Source: Thiothrix caldifontis (GTDB taxonomy: Bacteria; Pseudomonadota; Gammaproteobacteria; Thiotrichales; Thiotrichaceae). Taken from it: a stretch of DNA of 64,000 nucleotides. Shown in pieces: positions 43,745 to 52,902 of this stretch; within the stretch, counting starts at the first letter, position 1, and each line of letters opens with the position of its first letter. Made by a program: the position numbers and the translations under genes. The notes under the pieces are model-generated. The model did not search any database, was not told the origin of the DNA, and saw only the letters and a program-made list of their open reading frames with translations. The DNA is taken from NCBI RefSeq assembly GCF_900107695.1, contig NZ_FNQP01000003.1, positions 124,001-188,000 of the forward strand, written 5' to 3'.

Positions 43745-45712
43745 TCATTGATCCGTTACCTTTGCCAGTGGTATGGCGAGGGTACTGGTGTCCCGCAATC
43801 CGACGGTTACTTTGGTATTGAAATTGGTGGAAAGTTCCCACGGTAACGGGATGCTACCAAACGCTACCGCCAGTTCATGTGCGCCGGTTGCCACTTGGGG
43901 AAACACGAACTCACCGTTTTGGTCGGTTGTTACCGGAGTACGCCCATCCAACACCAACTCAATATTAGCAGCTTTCTTTTCAAGGGGCTGCTGCCGTCCG
44001 TCGTTATTTTCGTCGAAAAATACCACGCCGCGAATACTGCCACTGCGAACGTCACGCCGCCCTAACGGTTTGCCCCAACTGTCTTGATAATTCAGCGCCA
44101 CGGATACGCCTTGATCATGGCTGCCTTCGGTGTCGTGTGTTTGTTCAATGCTGGCTTCAAGATTTATTTTTCTATTCAGTTGTTTGCGGGCAAAGGCACG
44201 GTAGTTTTGGTGCGTGCCAAGGTTATCATCGGACGGGCTGGCTTTGCTTAGGGTGAGGTTTGCACCTACATTGTCACCATTGCTGAGGTGATGTTGCCAG
44301 TCTAGCCCTGTTTGATAAATATTACGGTCTTCGGCTTCGTCTTGTTCATTGCGGGCGTTTATTTGCCATGAGAGTTCGTTGGCGGCCGGTAGTAACCAGT
44401 GATGCGAATAATCCAGTTCACGGGTTTGGGTGGTGGCATTGGGTTCTTGGTCGTGGCTGACGCGCAGTTGCAAGCGGCTGTCTTGCCCGCTGCTCCACGA
44501 ACGTGATACGAACACGCTGCCTTGGGTTTGTTGACGGGCATCAGCCGCTTGCGTTTGGGTGTGGCTCAGTTGCCCGCCGGTGCGCGTGGTGCGGTCGTAT
44601 TGGTAGTTGAGGCTTTGGTTAAGGCGTAATTCTTGGGTGTCACCGCTTGCGGTATCGGCTTGGCGTTGCTGCCATTCAATGCTGGAATGCGTGTTGTAGC
44701 GCGGGTGGGTGTAGCCCATGCGCCAGTAAGCCCCTTGGGTGTTATCGGCTACGTCATCGCCCATCCACGTCAGACCGTCGCCGAGCGCGTAAGCGCCCGC
44801 TTGATGGCGAAAACGCTCTTGCTGGTATTCGGTGTCAACCCACGCGCCACTACCGGCTTCGTTGGTGAGGATTTGTGCTTTGGTTTGCTGGCTGCCGGAT
44901 GCGTTGGTGTGCTGCACCGCAAGGGTGGCTTCCTGGTGTTGTTGCGTGTCTTCGCCTTGCGCTTGCCAGCCTTGTGCGCCCAGGGCCCATTGTTCATTGA
45001 GGCGATGGGTGACGCTCAGACCCGTCACGGCTTGTTCGGTGGTGGCTATATCGCCATTGTCGAGCATTTCACCTTTTTTGCCCTGCATGAGGCGTACTTC
45101 GGTTTTACCATCGCTGAGGCGGCTGCTGCCGCCAATGTAGGTGCGTGACGGTAAGCTCACGTTATTGGATTGGCTGATTAAACTGTTTTGAGCGGAACGC
45201 ACCACCCCGATGGTGTTGTCCATTTGCCACTTATCGTTCAGCAGTAAGTCGTTTTGGTACAGGGTAGCGGTGATTTCTTGGGTTTTTGGGGACGTTTCCA
45301 TGCTGGCATTGGTGTGTTGCTGGGTAACTTTGGCATCGAGTGTGAACGTGCCGTAGTCGCGGGTTTGCCGTGAAGCATCCAGATTCAATGCTTGGCGGGT
45401 TTGCGTGTTGCCCGCGTCGGTGCGGGTATGGCGAGTGTCTATTCCGATATTCAAGGTGCGGTAGCCGGATGCGGATTCTTCGGCAAGCGTTGTGTCAGCA
45501 GTGAGTGAGGGGGCAGCATCTTCAGCCGTCGTGGCATCAATGAGGTTGTCAACATAAGCGTTTGTGCGTTGGGTAAGTGTTGCTTGTTGTTGCGCCAGTT
45601 GTTCTAAGGTTAATGCGGTAATACCTGTCTCAGCCACCGCATTGGTGGTGTACAACGTTGCGGCGCTGATTTGCAGCCCTAACATCAGTACCCTGCGTCG
45701 TATCGAAATCAT
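43745..45712 (-). CDS. Usher-like outer-membrane beta-barrel with C-terminal carboxypeptidase-regulatory-like domain
   Basis: A 655-residue exported protein. A signal peptide (MISIRRRVLMLGLQISA, cut near AVA) leads to a helical stretch rich in Gln/Thr, then about 480 residues of alternating polar and aromatic residues typical of an outer-membrane barrel (DYGTFTLDAKVTQQ, LPSRTYIGGSSRL, SSIEWQQRQ). Next is a CNA-B/SdrD-like beta domain (GSIRGVVFFDENNDGRQQPLE, TTDQNGEFVFPQVATGAHEL). Standard FimD ushers are 800 residues or more with a plug domain I cannot see here. Context with a chaperone and pilin-like genes suggests it is the export channel of the fibre. It is the first gene of the cluster, divergent from the flotillin gene. 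Confidence 0.65.
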   Translation of the reverse strand: MISIRRRVLMLGLQISAATLYTTNAVAETGITALTLEQLAQQQATLTQRTNAYVDNLIDATTAEDAAPSLTADTTLAEESASGYRTLNIGIDTRHTRTDAGNTQTRQALNLDASRQTRDYGTFTLDAKVTQQHTNASMETSPKTQEITATLYQNDLLLNDKWQMDNTIGVVRSAQNSLISQSNNVSLPSRTYIGGSSRLSDGKTEVRLMQGKKGEMLDNGDIATTEQAVTGLSVTHRLNEQWALGAQGWQAQGEDTQQHQEATLAVQHTNASGSQQTKAQILTNEAGSGAWVDTEYQQERFRHQAGAYALGDGLTWMGDDVADNTQGAYWRMGYTHPRYNTHSSIEWQQRQADTASGDTQELRLNQSLNYQYDRTTRTGGQLSHTQTQAADARQQTQGSVFVSRSWSSGQDSRLQLRVSHDQEPNATTQTRELDYSHHWLLPAANELSWQINARNEQDEAEDRNIYQTGLDWQHHLSNGDNVGANLTLSKASPSDDNLGTHQNYRAFARKQLNRKINLEASIEQTHDTEGSHDQGVSVALNYQDSWGKPLGRRDVRSGSIRGVVFFDENNDGRQQPLEKKAANIELVLDGRTPVTTDQNGEFVFPQVATGAHELAVAFGSIPLPWELSTNFNTKVTVGLRDTSTLAIPLAKVTDQ

Positions 45713-45865
45713 TGGTATTGCAAGCCCATTATCTTTATTTGATATGTAATATAATTTTATTAAGTATAACGGTGGCTTAATCGGCTCTTGAAGGGTTTCC
45801 AGCGTTATTTCAAGATATTGCGTATACTCTCCCCATCGCAATCGAACACACTTGGGTGGAAGCAC

Positions 45866-47488
45866 ATGGAATGGACTATCTACGTTTACCTATCGCTGGG
45901 TATTTTGGTACTCGCGATCTTGGGGGCGGCCTTTTTCTCTGCTTTTTACAAACGTGCTAAAAAAGATACCGCGTTTGTGCGCACGGGCTTGGGCGGGGAA
46001 AAAGTGATTCTTGGCAGTGGTGCATTTGTGCTGCCTGTCATCCACGAGGTGATGCCGATTAATATGCAAACCCTGAAAATTGAAATTACCCGTGAAATGG
46101 AGCAGGCACTGGTCACGAAAGACCCGTTACGGGTGGATGTAACCGCTGAATTCTTCCTGCGGGTGGAGGCTCGTCCCGAAGCCATCAGTACTGCCGCTCG
46201 CGCTCTGGGGTTACGTACCTTGGATCAGGAGGCGATCAGAGAGGTGTTTGAAGCGCCATGTGTTGCCGCGCTACGTTCGGTTGCCTCAGGCATGGAGCTG
46301 GACGAATTGCACCAAAAACGTGCCGCGTTCGAGCACAACGTAGAAGAGGCAGTGAATGCCGAATTCCACAAAAACGGTTTGGAACTGGTATCGGTATCCC
46401 TTACGGGTCTTGACCAAACCGACAAAAAATACTTCGACCCCAACAATGCCTTCGACGCCAAAGGCTTGAGTATTTTGGAGCAAGTGACCTCCGACAACGC
46501 TAAGCGCCGCAATAATATTGAGCAAGAAACGGCGGTGGCGATTAAGCAGCGTAACCTCGAAGCCACCATCAAAAAAGAAGAGATGGAGTACAAGGAAGTC
46601 GTGGCGCAAAATGAACGCAAGCGCCAAAAAGCCGAAAACGAAGCCGAAACCCAGCGCAAAATCGAAGAAATCAATATCGAAAAGGAAATTCTGATCGAAC
46701 GCGCCCAGCAGTCGATGAATATCCAGCAAGCCACCTTGGAGCGTGACGTATCGCAGGCGTGGATCGAAACCAACAAGGTCAAAGCCGAATTCGAGAAGAT
46801 TTCCGAAGAAATCCGCACCGCCCGCGAACGCGCTGAAGCCGAACGTTCCCGCATTGTGGAAATCATCAGTGCTGAAAAAGAAGCACGTCGCCAAGTGATT
46901 ATTGCTGAAGCCAATGCCGATGTGGAAAAAATGGCAGCATTGGCAGCACAATTGCGCTACGAAGTCGAAGCAGCGGGTAAGAAAGCGTTGAATGAAGCCT
47001 CCAACCTGCTTTCCAACGACCAGATTGCGATGCAGGTTAAAATGGAAATTGTGCGGCAATTGCCGAATATTATTCGCGAAAGTGTCCGCCCGATGGAAAA
47101 TATCGAGGGCATCAAAATCATGCACATCGACGGTTTAAATAATGCCATCGGGCGCAGTGGTGCGGGTGGTGGTAACAATAGCGGTGATGCAGGCAACGGC
47201 AATAATAACGGTGGCGGCGGGGGCAGTAACCTTGCTGAGCAAGTGGTGGACAGTGCTTTGCGTTACCGGGCGCAAGTACCGTTGATTGAAAGCTTGTTGG
47301 GCGAAGTGGGTTTGAAAGGTGGTTCACTCAATGACATGACGCACAGTTTGCACACGGGGCTGTTTGCGCATGAAGCTAAATCAGCGGAAGAGAAAAAGCC
47401 TGCCCCAACGCCTGCTCGTGAGCGTGAACAGCCAGTCATGGCAGATGATGAGGATGATGACGACTTCTATAGGGATGAGCGCCCCTGA
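45866..47488 (+). CDS. Flotillin-like SPFH-domain membrane protein
   Basis: A 540-residue membrane scaffolding protein. One N-terminal helix (about 5-25) is followed by an SPFH/band-7 domain (about 30-200, with LGGEKVILGSGAFVLPVIHEVMPI) and a long charged coiled coil (about 215-400) rich in Glu, Lys and Ala. A Gly/Asn linker (GGGNNSGDAGNGNNNGGGGG) and an acidic C terminus end the protein. Flotillins organise membrane microdomains. ATG 45866 gives the correct N terminus. It is convergent with the next gene, 4 bases apart. Confidence 0.9.
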   Translation: MEWTIYVYLSLGILVLAILGAAFFSAFYKRAKKDTAFVRTGLGGEKVILGSGAFVLPVIHEVMPINMQTLKIEITREMEQALVTKDPLRVDVTAEFFLRVEARPEAISTAARALGLRTLDQEAIREVFEAPCVAALRSVASGMELDELHQKRAAFEHNVEEAVNAEFHKNGLELVSVSLTGLDQTDKKYFDPNNAFDAKGLSILEQVTSDNAKRRNNIEQETAVAIKQRNLEATIKKEEMEYKEVVAQNERKRQKAENEAETQRKIEEINIEKEILIERAQQSMNIQQATLERDVSQAWIETNKVKAEFEKISEEIRTARERAEAERSRIVEIISAEKEARRQVIIAEANADVEKMAALAAQLRYEVEAAGKKALNEASNLLSNDQIAMQVKMEIVRQLPNIIRESVRPMENIEGIKIMHIDGLNNAIGRSGAGGGNNSGDAGNGNNNGGGGGSNLAEQVVDSALRYRAQVPLIESLLGEVGLKGGSLNDMTHSLHTGLFAHEAKSAEEKKPAPTPAREREQPVMADDEDDDDFYRDERP

Positions 47489-47492
47489 GTGA

Positions 47493-48629
47493 TCAACGTG
47501 GTTTGCGATAACGCTGCTCAATGTCCGGGTTATAGCTATAAGCGGCGACATCGCGTTCTGCCTCGGCTTGCGCTAATACCGTTGGGGCAAGTTCCCGTAA
47601 TTGCTTGAGTAACCAGGCGTAATCCCGATTGTCGGGGAGGGTGTTAAGGAGCAGAGCCGTTTCGAGTGTTTCTGTCGCAAACAGTAGCCGGTATTGTGCG
47701 TATTGATTGTAAATCAATGCGTCATTCCAAGCTAGGATGAGTTGGTTAACTTCTTGCTGCAAGTCGGTATTAACCTTTTGATATTCCAGCATATAAGCGA
47801 GTTTTGAGCGTATTTGAGCTTCTTCCTGCTGCAACTTATTGAGATTGGGTAGAATGCTGTTTTCTTGTTTGCGTGTGAGCGTTTCCAGCAGTACTTGGCG
47901 ATTATGATCACTATAAGGCGCGAACTGGTCGGCACGCGTTTGCCCTTTTTTGGGCTTAGGTAGTGTCGCGGCTTTAAGATTTTCACCGGCTTTACGCAGG
48001 TGCTCGCGGATGGCATCAGCTTCTTCCAATTGGAATGCGCGGCTGTCGCCTAAGGCATTCTGGATACGTTTTTGTAAGCGTAATGCCTCTTCATCAAACA
48101 TTTTGCGGACGTGTCGGTCTTCGCCGGTATGGTAGTGCAGCCAAAACGCACGGCGGCTGCGGTCAATTTCTTGATAGGCTTTACGTAATTGTTGCTGTTG
48201 CTCCCAGCGGATGTCGATAATCGTTTGCAGGAAGCGGCGTTGCCCCGGCATGTGTTCAGCCCATTGCCTCACGTTACCGAAAAATGTGTGCAAATCGGCT
48301 ATTTGTTTGAGCATATCCTGCCGTAAGCCGTAGAGCGCGGGATAGGTCGTACTTTCGTAAGTGTCTAGATCAAGTCCGGTTTTAGGTGGTTGAGTGCTTG
48401 CAGTACCATCGGTAGTGACGGGGGGCGCGGGTTGTTTGTCTCCTTGTTTCCAAAGGAAGTTTAGAGCAGCAATGACCAATGTGCCTGTAAACGCAATCAG
48501 GATAAGGAGCCGTGTATCATTGGGTAGTTTGAACTTGCTTAAAAAATGGCTGAGCCAGCGTACAAACAGAATAATGCCTACTGCTAGAGCTAGCCAGAGA
48601 AGAAATAACAGTAGACCGTGTGAATCCAT
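47493..48629 (-). CDS. Unrecognised two-helix membrane protein with coiled-coil domain
   Basis: About 378 residues; no family recognised. Two membrane helices near the N terminus (about 5-25 and 42-57) flank a short loop. The rest is soluble, mostly helical and rich in Gln, Glu, Arg and Leu (RKAYQEIDRSRRAFWLHYH, QEVNQLILAWNDALIYNQYAQYR). The bulk could sit on either side of the membrane. ATG 48629 or TTG 48659 may be the start; neither has a clear ribosome binding site. The convergent flotillin gene hints at a shared membrane role, but this is weak. Confidence 0.75.
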   Translation of the reverse strand: MDSHGLLLFLLWLALAVGIILFVRWLSHFLSKFKLPNDTRLLILIAFTGTLVIAALNFLWKQGDKQPAPPVTTDGTASTQPPKTGLDLDTYESTTYPALYGLRQDMLKQIADLHTFFGNVRQWAEHMPGQRRFLQTIIDIRWEQQQQLRKAYQEIDRSRRAFWLHYHTGEDRHVRKMFDEEALRLQKRIQNALGDSRAFQLEEADAIREHLRKAGENLKAATLPKPKKGQTRADQFAPYSDHNRQVLLETLTRKQENSILPNLNKLQQEEAQIRSKLAYMLEYQKVNTDLQQEVNQLILAWNDALIYNQYAQYRLLFATETLETALLLNTLPDNRDYAWLLKQLRELAPTVLAQAEAERDVAAYSYNPDIEQRYRKPR

Positions 48630-48702
48630 AGGTGTGAGGGCATTTTCGGTTGGTTGCAATGGATGCGTTGAAGTGTAGCAGAAAAAACGTAAATATTAGT
48701 GC

Positions 48703-48731
48703 TTGACAAGGACACATCAAAACGCTTTAAT
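48703..48731 (+). promoter_or_regulatory. Promoter of tRNA-Phe
   Basis: TTGACA (48703-48708) and TTTAAT (48726-48731) are 17 bases apart. A GC-rich discriminator (GCCCTC) follows before the tRNA, as in stringently controlled stable-RNA promoters. Confidence 0.8.
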
Positions 48732-48743
48732 TACGCCCTCTGT

Positions 48744-48819
48744 GGCCGGATAGCTCAGTTGGTAGAGCAGGGGATTGAAAATCCCCGTGTCGGCGGTTCG
48801 ATTCCGTCTCCGGCCACCA
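48744..48819 (+). tRNA. tRNA-Phe (GAA)
   Basis: A complete cloverleaf of 76 nt including an encoded CCA end. The acceptor stem is GGCCGGA / TCCGGCC, the D arm TAGCTCAGTTGGTAGAGCA, the anticodon stem GGGGA / TCCCC with loop TTGAAAA and anticodon GAA, and the T arm contains GGTTCGATTCC. Confidence 0.97.
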
Positions 48820-48840
48820 CTTCATTTTCAATTACCCTTT

Positions 48841-48867
48841 AGCCTGCTGTTAGCGGGCTTCCTTTTG
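48841..48867 (+). terminator. Terminator of tRNA-Phe
   Basis: AGCCTGC / GCGGGCT pair, with one G-T wobble, around a TGTTA loop and are followed by TCCTTTTG, 21 bases after the tRNA. Confidence 0.7.
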
Positions 48868-48947
48868 CAAGACAGCTCCTCTGCTCATTTTTCACATAGA
48901 TTCGTGTATAGTGTGACTTATTGCTGTTGCTTTAAGGAAGTGTTGCT

Positions 48948-49610
48948 ATGTCTCAATCTGCTAAGTTGGAACTCATTAGTTTTAAAGTTTGCCCATTCGT
49001 GCAGCGTTCTGTGATCGCGTTGAATGCGAAGCGTGTGACTTATACCTTAACGCATATCAATCCTCATGAGCCACCCGATTGGTTTAAGGCTATTTCTCCC
49101 TTGGGCAAAGTGCCTGTATTGCTGGTAGATGGTACGCCATTGTTTGAATCAGCCGTTATTCTTGAATATCTGGATGAGGTGTATCCGCCTGCACTGCACC
49201 CCGCTACGCCTTTGGAGAGGGCACAGCATCGTGCTTGGATTGAGTTTTGCTCAGAATTATTGGGGCGTCAATTCCGCATGTTGACCGCGAAAGATGAAAC
49301 GGGTTTTAACGAGGCACGTGATGCTTTACAGCAAGGTTTACAACGTTTGGATACGATGTTGTCGCCAGAGTTGCCGTACTTTGCGGGGCAAGCTTTTCAT
49401 TTGGTGGATTGCGTGTATGCACCTTTATTCATGCGACTGATATTGTTGAAGCAGGAGTATGGTTTGGAGCTTCCTCTCAGTAAGCGGATGCAAGCGTGGA
49501 GTGATGCATTGTTGGCGCTGGATGCGGTTAAAACCTCTGTGGTGGACGATTTTTCTACGGTATTTGCTAATTTTCTTGCTGCAAACGATGGATATATCAT
49601 TAAACGATAA
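48948..49610 (+). CDS. Glutathione S-transferase-fold protein (SspA/omega-like)
   Basis: A 220-residue protein with a thioredoxin-like N-terminal domain and an all-alpha C-terminal domain. The active-site position is KVCPFVQRS, a Cys-type (omega, glutaredoxin-like) GST rather than a Tyr/Ser type. VPVLLVDGTPLFESAVILEYLDE forms the glutathione-binding beta3-beta4-alpha3 segment. It may act in thiol transfer or, like SspA, in transcriptional stress response; SspA lacks such a Cys, so the enzyme reading is favoured. AAGGAAG precedes ATG 48948. A separate gene after tRNA-Phe. Confidence 0.85.
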   Translation: MSQSAKLELISFKVCPFVQRSVIALNAKRVTYTLTHINPHEPPDWFKAISPLGKVPVLLVDGTPLFESAVILEYLDEVYPPALHPATPLERAQHRAWIEFCSELLGRQFRMLTAKDETGFNEARDALQQGLQRLDTMLSPELPYFAGQAFHLVDCVYAPLFMRLILLKQEYGLELPLSKRMQAWSDALLALDAVKTSVVDDFSTVFANFLAANDGYIIKR

Positions 49611-49701
49611 TATGCATGTGTGGATCAGTTTTTCCTATGACATTATTTGGATTTATGTTATATAGGGTTACTCTTTTTAATTATATGGGGTGTCACCTAC
49701 T

Positions 49702-50481
49702 ATGAATGCAAACGTAACCTTCAAAACGGGCGTGAAAAGCGCATTAATTACTTTATCTTTTTCTACTATGGCGCTGCTGAGTGCTTGCGGCGGTGGCGGC
49801 GATTCTGCCTCACAAAATGCTGAAGTCCCTAATACTGCCGCTCCTACCAATACTACCACTACTACGGGTAGTACTACAGCTACGCCCAAAACCTTCACAA
49901 AATACAACCTGAGTGGTGCGCCTTATGTTGCAGGCGGCATCGACACCGTGGGTTGCGTTAAGGACAATGTGACTGGATTAACGTGGGAAGTAAAAACCGA
50001 TGAGGCTGCGAATCAAACGCCTACTTTCCGTGACAAAGATTTTGGCTATGAGTGGCGCTCAACTTCAGGCGGTGTTGTGGGAACAAAAGCCGTGGCTTCA
50101 GGTGCAGCAGCGACGAATGTAAATGGTCGTTGTCAATCGGCTACGGGGTTAATCAACTGTGATACCCAAGACTATATCAATGCAGTGAATGCGGCAGGGG
50201 TGTGTGGCTACCAAAACTGGCGTTTGCCCACAACAAGTGAATTGTTAGGCTTGATTGATACCAGCAAAACAGCAGCCCCCTATATTTATGCTGATTTAGG
50301 TAGTACGTCATTTGACCCTGAAACACAAGGTAGCTCAGTACGTGGTTACTGGGCTTCTGATGTAAATTCAGCAAATGCTGCTCAGCACGCGGGTGTCAGC
50401 TTCAGTTTAAAAACCGGCAACCGTGCGCAATGGCATAGTGCTAGCTACAACTACGTCAGACTGGTGCGTAGTGGTAACTAA
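49702..50481 (+). CDS. DUF1566 (Lcl-like) surface lipoprotein
   Basis: A 259-residue lipoprotein. The lipobox is LLSAC (Cys near 29), followed by a Gly/Ser/Thr-rich linker with poly-Thr. The DUF1566 fold shows GLTWEVK, CGYQNWRLPTTSELLGLID, RGYWASD and a final YVRLVRSG. DUF1566 domains are C-type-lectin-like beta folds found in many secreted proteins; ligand unknown. Two or more Cys pairs are likely. It is followed by a strong terminator. Confidence 0.85.
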   Translation: MNANVTFKTGVKSALITLSFSTMALLSACGGGGDSASQNAEVPNTAAPTNTTTTTGSTTATPKTFTKYNLSGAPYVAGGIDTVGCVKDNVTGLTWEVKTDEAANQTPTFRDKDFGYEWRSTSGGVVGTKAVASGAAATNVNGRCQSATGLINCDTQDYINAVNAAGVCGYQNWRLPTTSELLGLIDTSKTAAPYIYADLGSTSFDPETQGSSVRGYWASDVNSANAAQHAGVSFSLKTGNRAQWHSASYNYVRLVRSGN

Positions 50482-50497
50482 TTCGTTGTGATTCAGT

Positions 50498-50528
50498 AAA
50501 AAAGCCGCCCTACTGGGCGGCTTTTTTT
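50498..50528. terminator. Bidirectional terminator between the DUF1566 gene and glcB
   Basis: AAAAAAGCCGCCC / GGGCGGCTTTTTTT with a TACT loop. It serves both convergent genes. Confidence 0.92.
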
Positions 50529-50541
50529 ATGTCAGGTACTG

Positions 50542-52719
50542 TTAGAAAAATAGCGCTACTTTGGCCTCTGCACGGTATTTGTGCAGCAGCGGCTCAGTAT
50601 AGCCGTTGGGTTGTTCGCGCCCTTTGAACACCAAATCACAAGCGGCTTTGAACGCGACGCTCTTGTTGAAGTTGCCGCTCATGTTGGTGTAAGTTGGGTC
50701 GCCTGCATTTTGCGCATCCACTTTCGTTGCCATGCGCTTAAAGGCTTCCATCACTTGCGCCTCGGTGCAAATGCCGTGGTGTAACCAGTTCGTCATGTGC
50801 TGGCTGGAAATGCGCAAGGTGGCACGGTCTTCCATTAAACCCACGTCATTCACATCCGGCACTTTGGAACAGCCCACGCCTTGGTTAACCCAGCGCACCA
50901 CGTAACCGAGGATACCTTGCGCATTATTGTCCAGTTCCTGCTGGATTTCTTCCGTGCTCCAATTCGGATTTGCTGCTACCGGAATGGTGAGAATGTCGTC
51001 AATATTGGCACGCGGACGGCTTTTCAGCTCTTCCTGACGCGCAAATACATTGACCTTGTGGTAATGCAATGCATGTAAGGCAGCAGCGGTGGGGGATGGA
51101 ACCCACGCTGTATTTGCGCCCGCCAGTGGATGCCCGATTTTGGTTGCCAGCATATTTGCCATTTGATCGGGAATCGCCCACATGCCTTTGCCGATTTGCG
51201 CATGACCCGGCAAGCCGCATTCCAAACCGATGTCGACGTTCCAGTTTTCGTAAGCTTGAATCCACGCGGATGACTTCATGTCATTTTTGCGGATCATCGG
51301 GCCTGCTTCCATCGAGGTGTGCATTTCATCGCCCGTCCGATCCAAGAAGCCGGTGTTGATGAAGACCACGCGCTCCTTGGCGGCACGGATGCATTCTTTC
51401 AAATTCACCGTGGTGCGGCGCTCTTCATCCATAATGCCGACTTTTAGGGTATGGCGGGGCAGTTTGAGTGCGTCTTCGATGCTGTCGAACAGGTCATTGG
51501 TGAAGGCGACTTCTTCAGGGCCGTGCATTTTCGGCTTTACGATGTACACCGAGCCGGTGCGCGAATTGCTGAACTTTGCACTGCCGTTGAGGTTATGAAT
51601 CGCAATCATGGCGCTCATGTAACCATCCAGAATACCTTCGGGGATTTCATTGCCAGCCTGATCTAGAATCGCAGGGTTAGTCATCAAGTGACCAACGTTG
51701 CGCACAAATAGTAGGCTACGACCGGGCAGGGAAACTGTACCACCGTGAGCAGCGGTGTATTCTCGGTCAGGGTTCATTGCGCGGGTAAAGGTTTTGCCGC
51801 CTTTGCTGACTTGTTCGGTCAAATCGCCTTTCATCAAGCCGAGCCAGTTGGTGTAAATCAGCACTTTATCGACATCATCGACGGCGGCGACGGAATCTTC
51901 GCAGTCCATAATGGTGGTGAGGGCGGCTTCCATCAGAATGTCGTTCACACCTGCGGCATCTTCTTTGCCAATCATGCCGTTACGGTCGATCTGGATTTCA
52001 AAGTGCAAGCCGTTGTTACGCAACAAGATGGCAGAAGGTGTATCGGGATTGCCGCGATAGCCGACAAATTGGTTACTATCACGTAATGCCACGACAGAGC
52101 CACCGAGCATATCGACCATTAACAGGCCGCTTTCATCAACGCGATAGTTGCTGGCCTGATGATGTGAGAGGAAGGACAGTGGTGCGGCTTCGTCGAGGAA
52201 GTTGCGAGCAAACGCAATGACTTTTTTGCCGCGCACTGGATTGTAGGCTTTGCCTGCTTCTGCGCCATCAGTGGATGGAATCGCATCCGTGCCGTACAGT
52301 GCGTCATACAAGCTGCCCCAGCGAGCATTGGCGGCATTCAGGGCAAAACGGGCATTCATGACAGGCACAACCAATTGCGCTCCCGCCGTTTGGGTGATTT
52401 CCACATCAACATTGGTCGTGGTGACGTTAAAGGCTTCACCTTCTGGGAGCAAATAACCAATCTCTTGTAAAAATGCTTTGTAAGCGGTGAAATCAAATTG
52501 ATTGCGGTTAGCGATGTGCCATGCGTCGATTTTAGCTTGTATTTCATCACGTTTTGCCAGCAGTTCGCGGTTACGTGGTGCAAAGCGGGTAACAATGTCT
52601 GCCAGCCCTGCCCAAAAATCTTCTGCACTGATGCCTGTACCTGGTAGTGCTTGCTGGTTTACGAAGTTATGTAAAAGTGTTGACACTTGCAAGCCGTTAA
52701 CCGGAATCCTGTTGCCCAT
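50542..52719 (-). CDS. glcB: Malate synthase G
   Basis: A 725-residue cytoplasmic enzyme condensing glyoxylate and acetyl-CoA to malate. The length matches MSG (723 in E. coli) and not the shorter isoform A. Visible landmarks are [83 protein letters not shown] and [18 protein letters not shown] near the C-terminal catalytic Asp. GAGGAT precedes ATG 52719. No aceA or glycolate oxidase gene is adjacent; glyoxylate may come from elsewhere. Confidence 0.97.
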   Translation of the reverse strand: MGNRIPVNGLQVSTLLHNFVNQQALPGTGISAEDFWAGLADIVTRFAPRNRELLAKRDEIQAKIDAWHIANRNQFDFTAYKAFLQEIGYLLPEGEAFNVTTTNVDVEITQTAGAQLVVPVMNARFALNAANARWGSLYDALYGTDAIPSTDGAEAGKAYNPVRGKKVIAFARNFLDEAAPLSFLSHHQASNYRVDESGLLMVDMLGGSVVALRDSNQFVGYRGNPDTPSAILLRNNGLHFEIQIDRNGMIGKEDAAGVNDILMEAALTTIMDCEDSVAAVDDVDKVLIYTNWLGLMKGDLTEQVSKGGKTFTRAMNPDREYTAAHGGTVSLPGRSLLFVRNVGHLMTNPAILDQAGNEIPEGILDGYMSAMIAIHNLNGSAKFSNSRTGSVYIVKPKMHGPEEVAFTNDLFDSIEDALKLPRHTLKVGIMDEERRTTVNLKECIRAAKERVVFINTGFLDRTGDEMHTSMEAGPMIRKNDMKSSAWIQAYENWNVDIGLECGLPGHAQIGKGMWAIPDQMANMLATKIGHPLAGANTAWVPSPTAAALHALHYHKVNVFARQEELKSRPRANIDDILTIPVAANPNWSTEEIQQELDNNAQGILGYVVRWVNQGVGCSKVPDVNDVGLMEDRATLRISSQHMTNWLHHGICTEAQVMEAFKRMATKVDAQNAGDPTYTNMSGNFNKSVAFKAACDLVFKGREQPNGYTEPLLHKYRAEAKVALFF

Positions 52720-52856
52720 TCGTTACGATCCTCTAAGAAAATAAACAAAATTGTCGACATTTTCCGGTTATAACCTAAGATGACGGTTGGCTAAAATTAG
52801 AATTATCAATAGTAAGAATTAAAAATGACACCATTGGTCATCAGATGAATAGCAGG

Positions 52857-52895
52857 AGCGGATAGTATCCGCTATCTGGGCGTTTCTTATATACT
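52857..52895 (+). promoter_or_regulatory. Dyad and -10 box immediately before the sensor kinase gene
   Basis: A perfect palindrome AGCGGATA-G-TATCCGCT (52857-52873) sits where a -35 element would be. A TATACT -10 box lies at 52890-52895, only seven bases before ATG 52903. No ribosome binding site is visible, so the message may be leaderless and its promoter controlled through the dyad. Confidence 0.4.
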
Positions 52896-52902
52896 TTTAA
52901 CT

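Noticed and set aside
44633..45148. 171-codon plus-strand frame inside the usher-like gene
   Set aside because: It is antisense to the barrel region, with no ribosome binding site and no recognisable domain; the minus-strand gene has signal peptide and operon context.
46225..47125. Two long antisense frames in the flotillin gene
   Set aside because: They mirror the repetitive Glu/Lys/Ala codons of the coiled coil, giving Phe/Leu/Ser/Arg-rich nonsense; the sense gene is clear.
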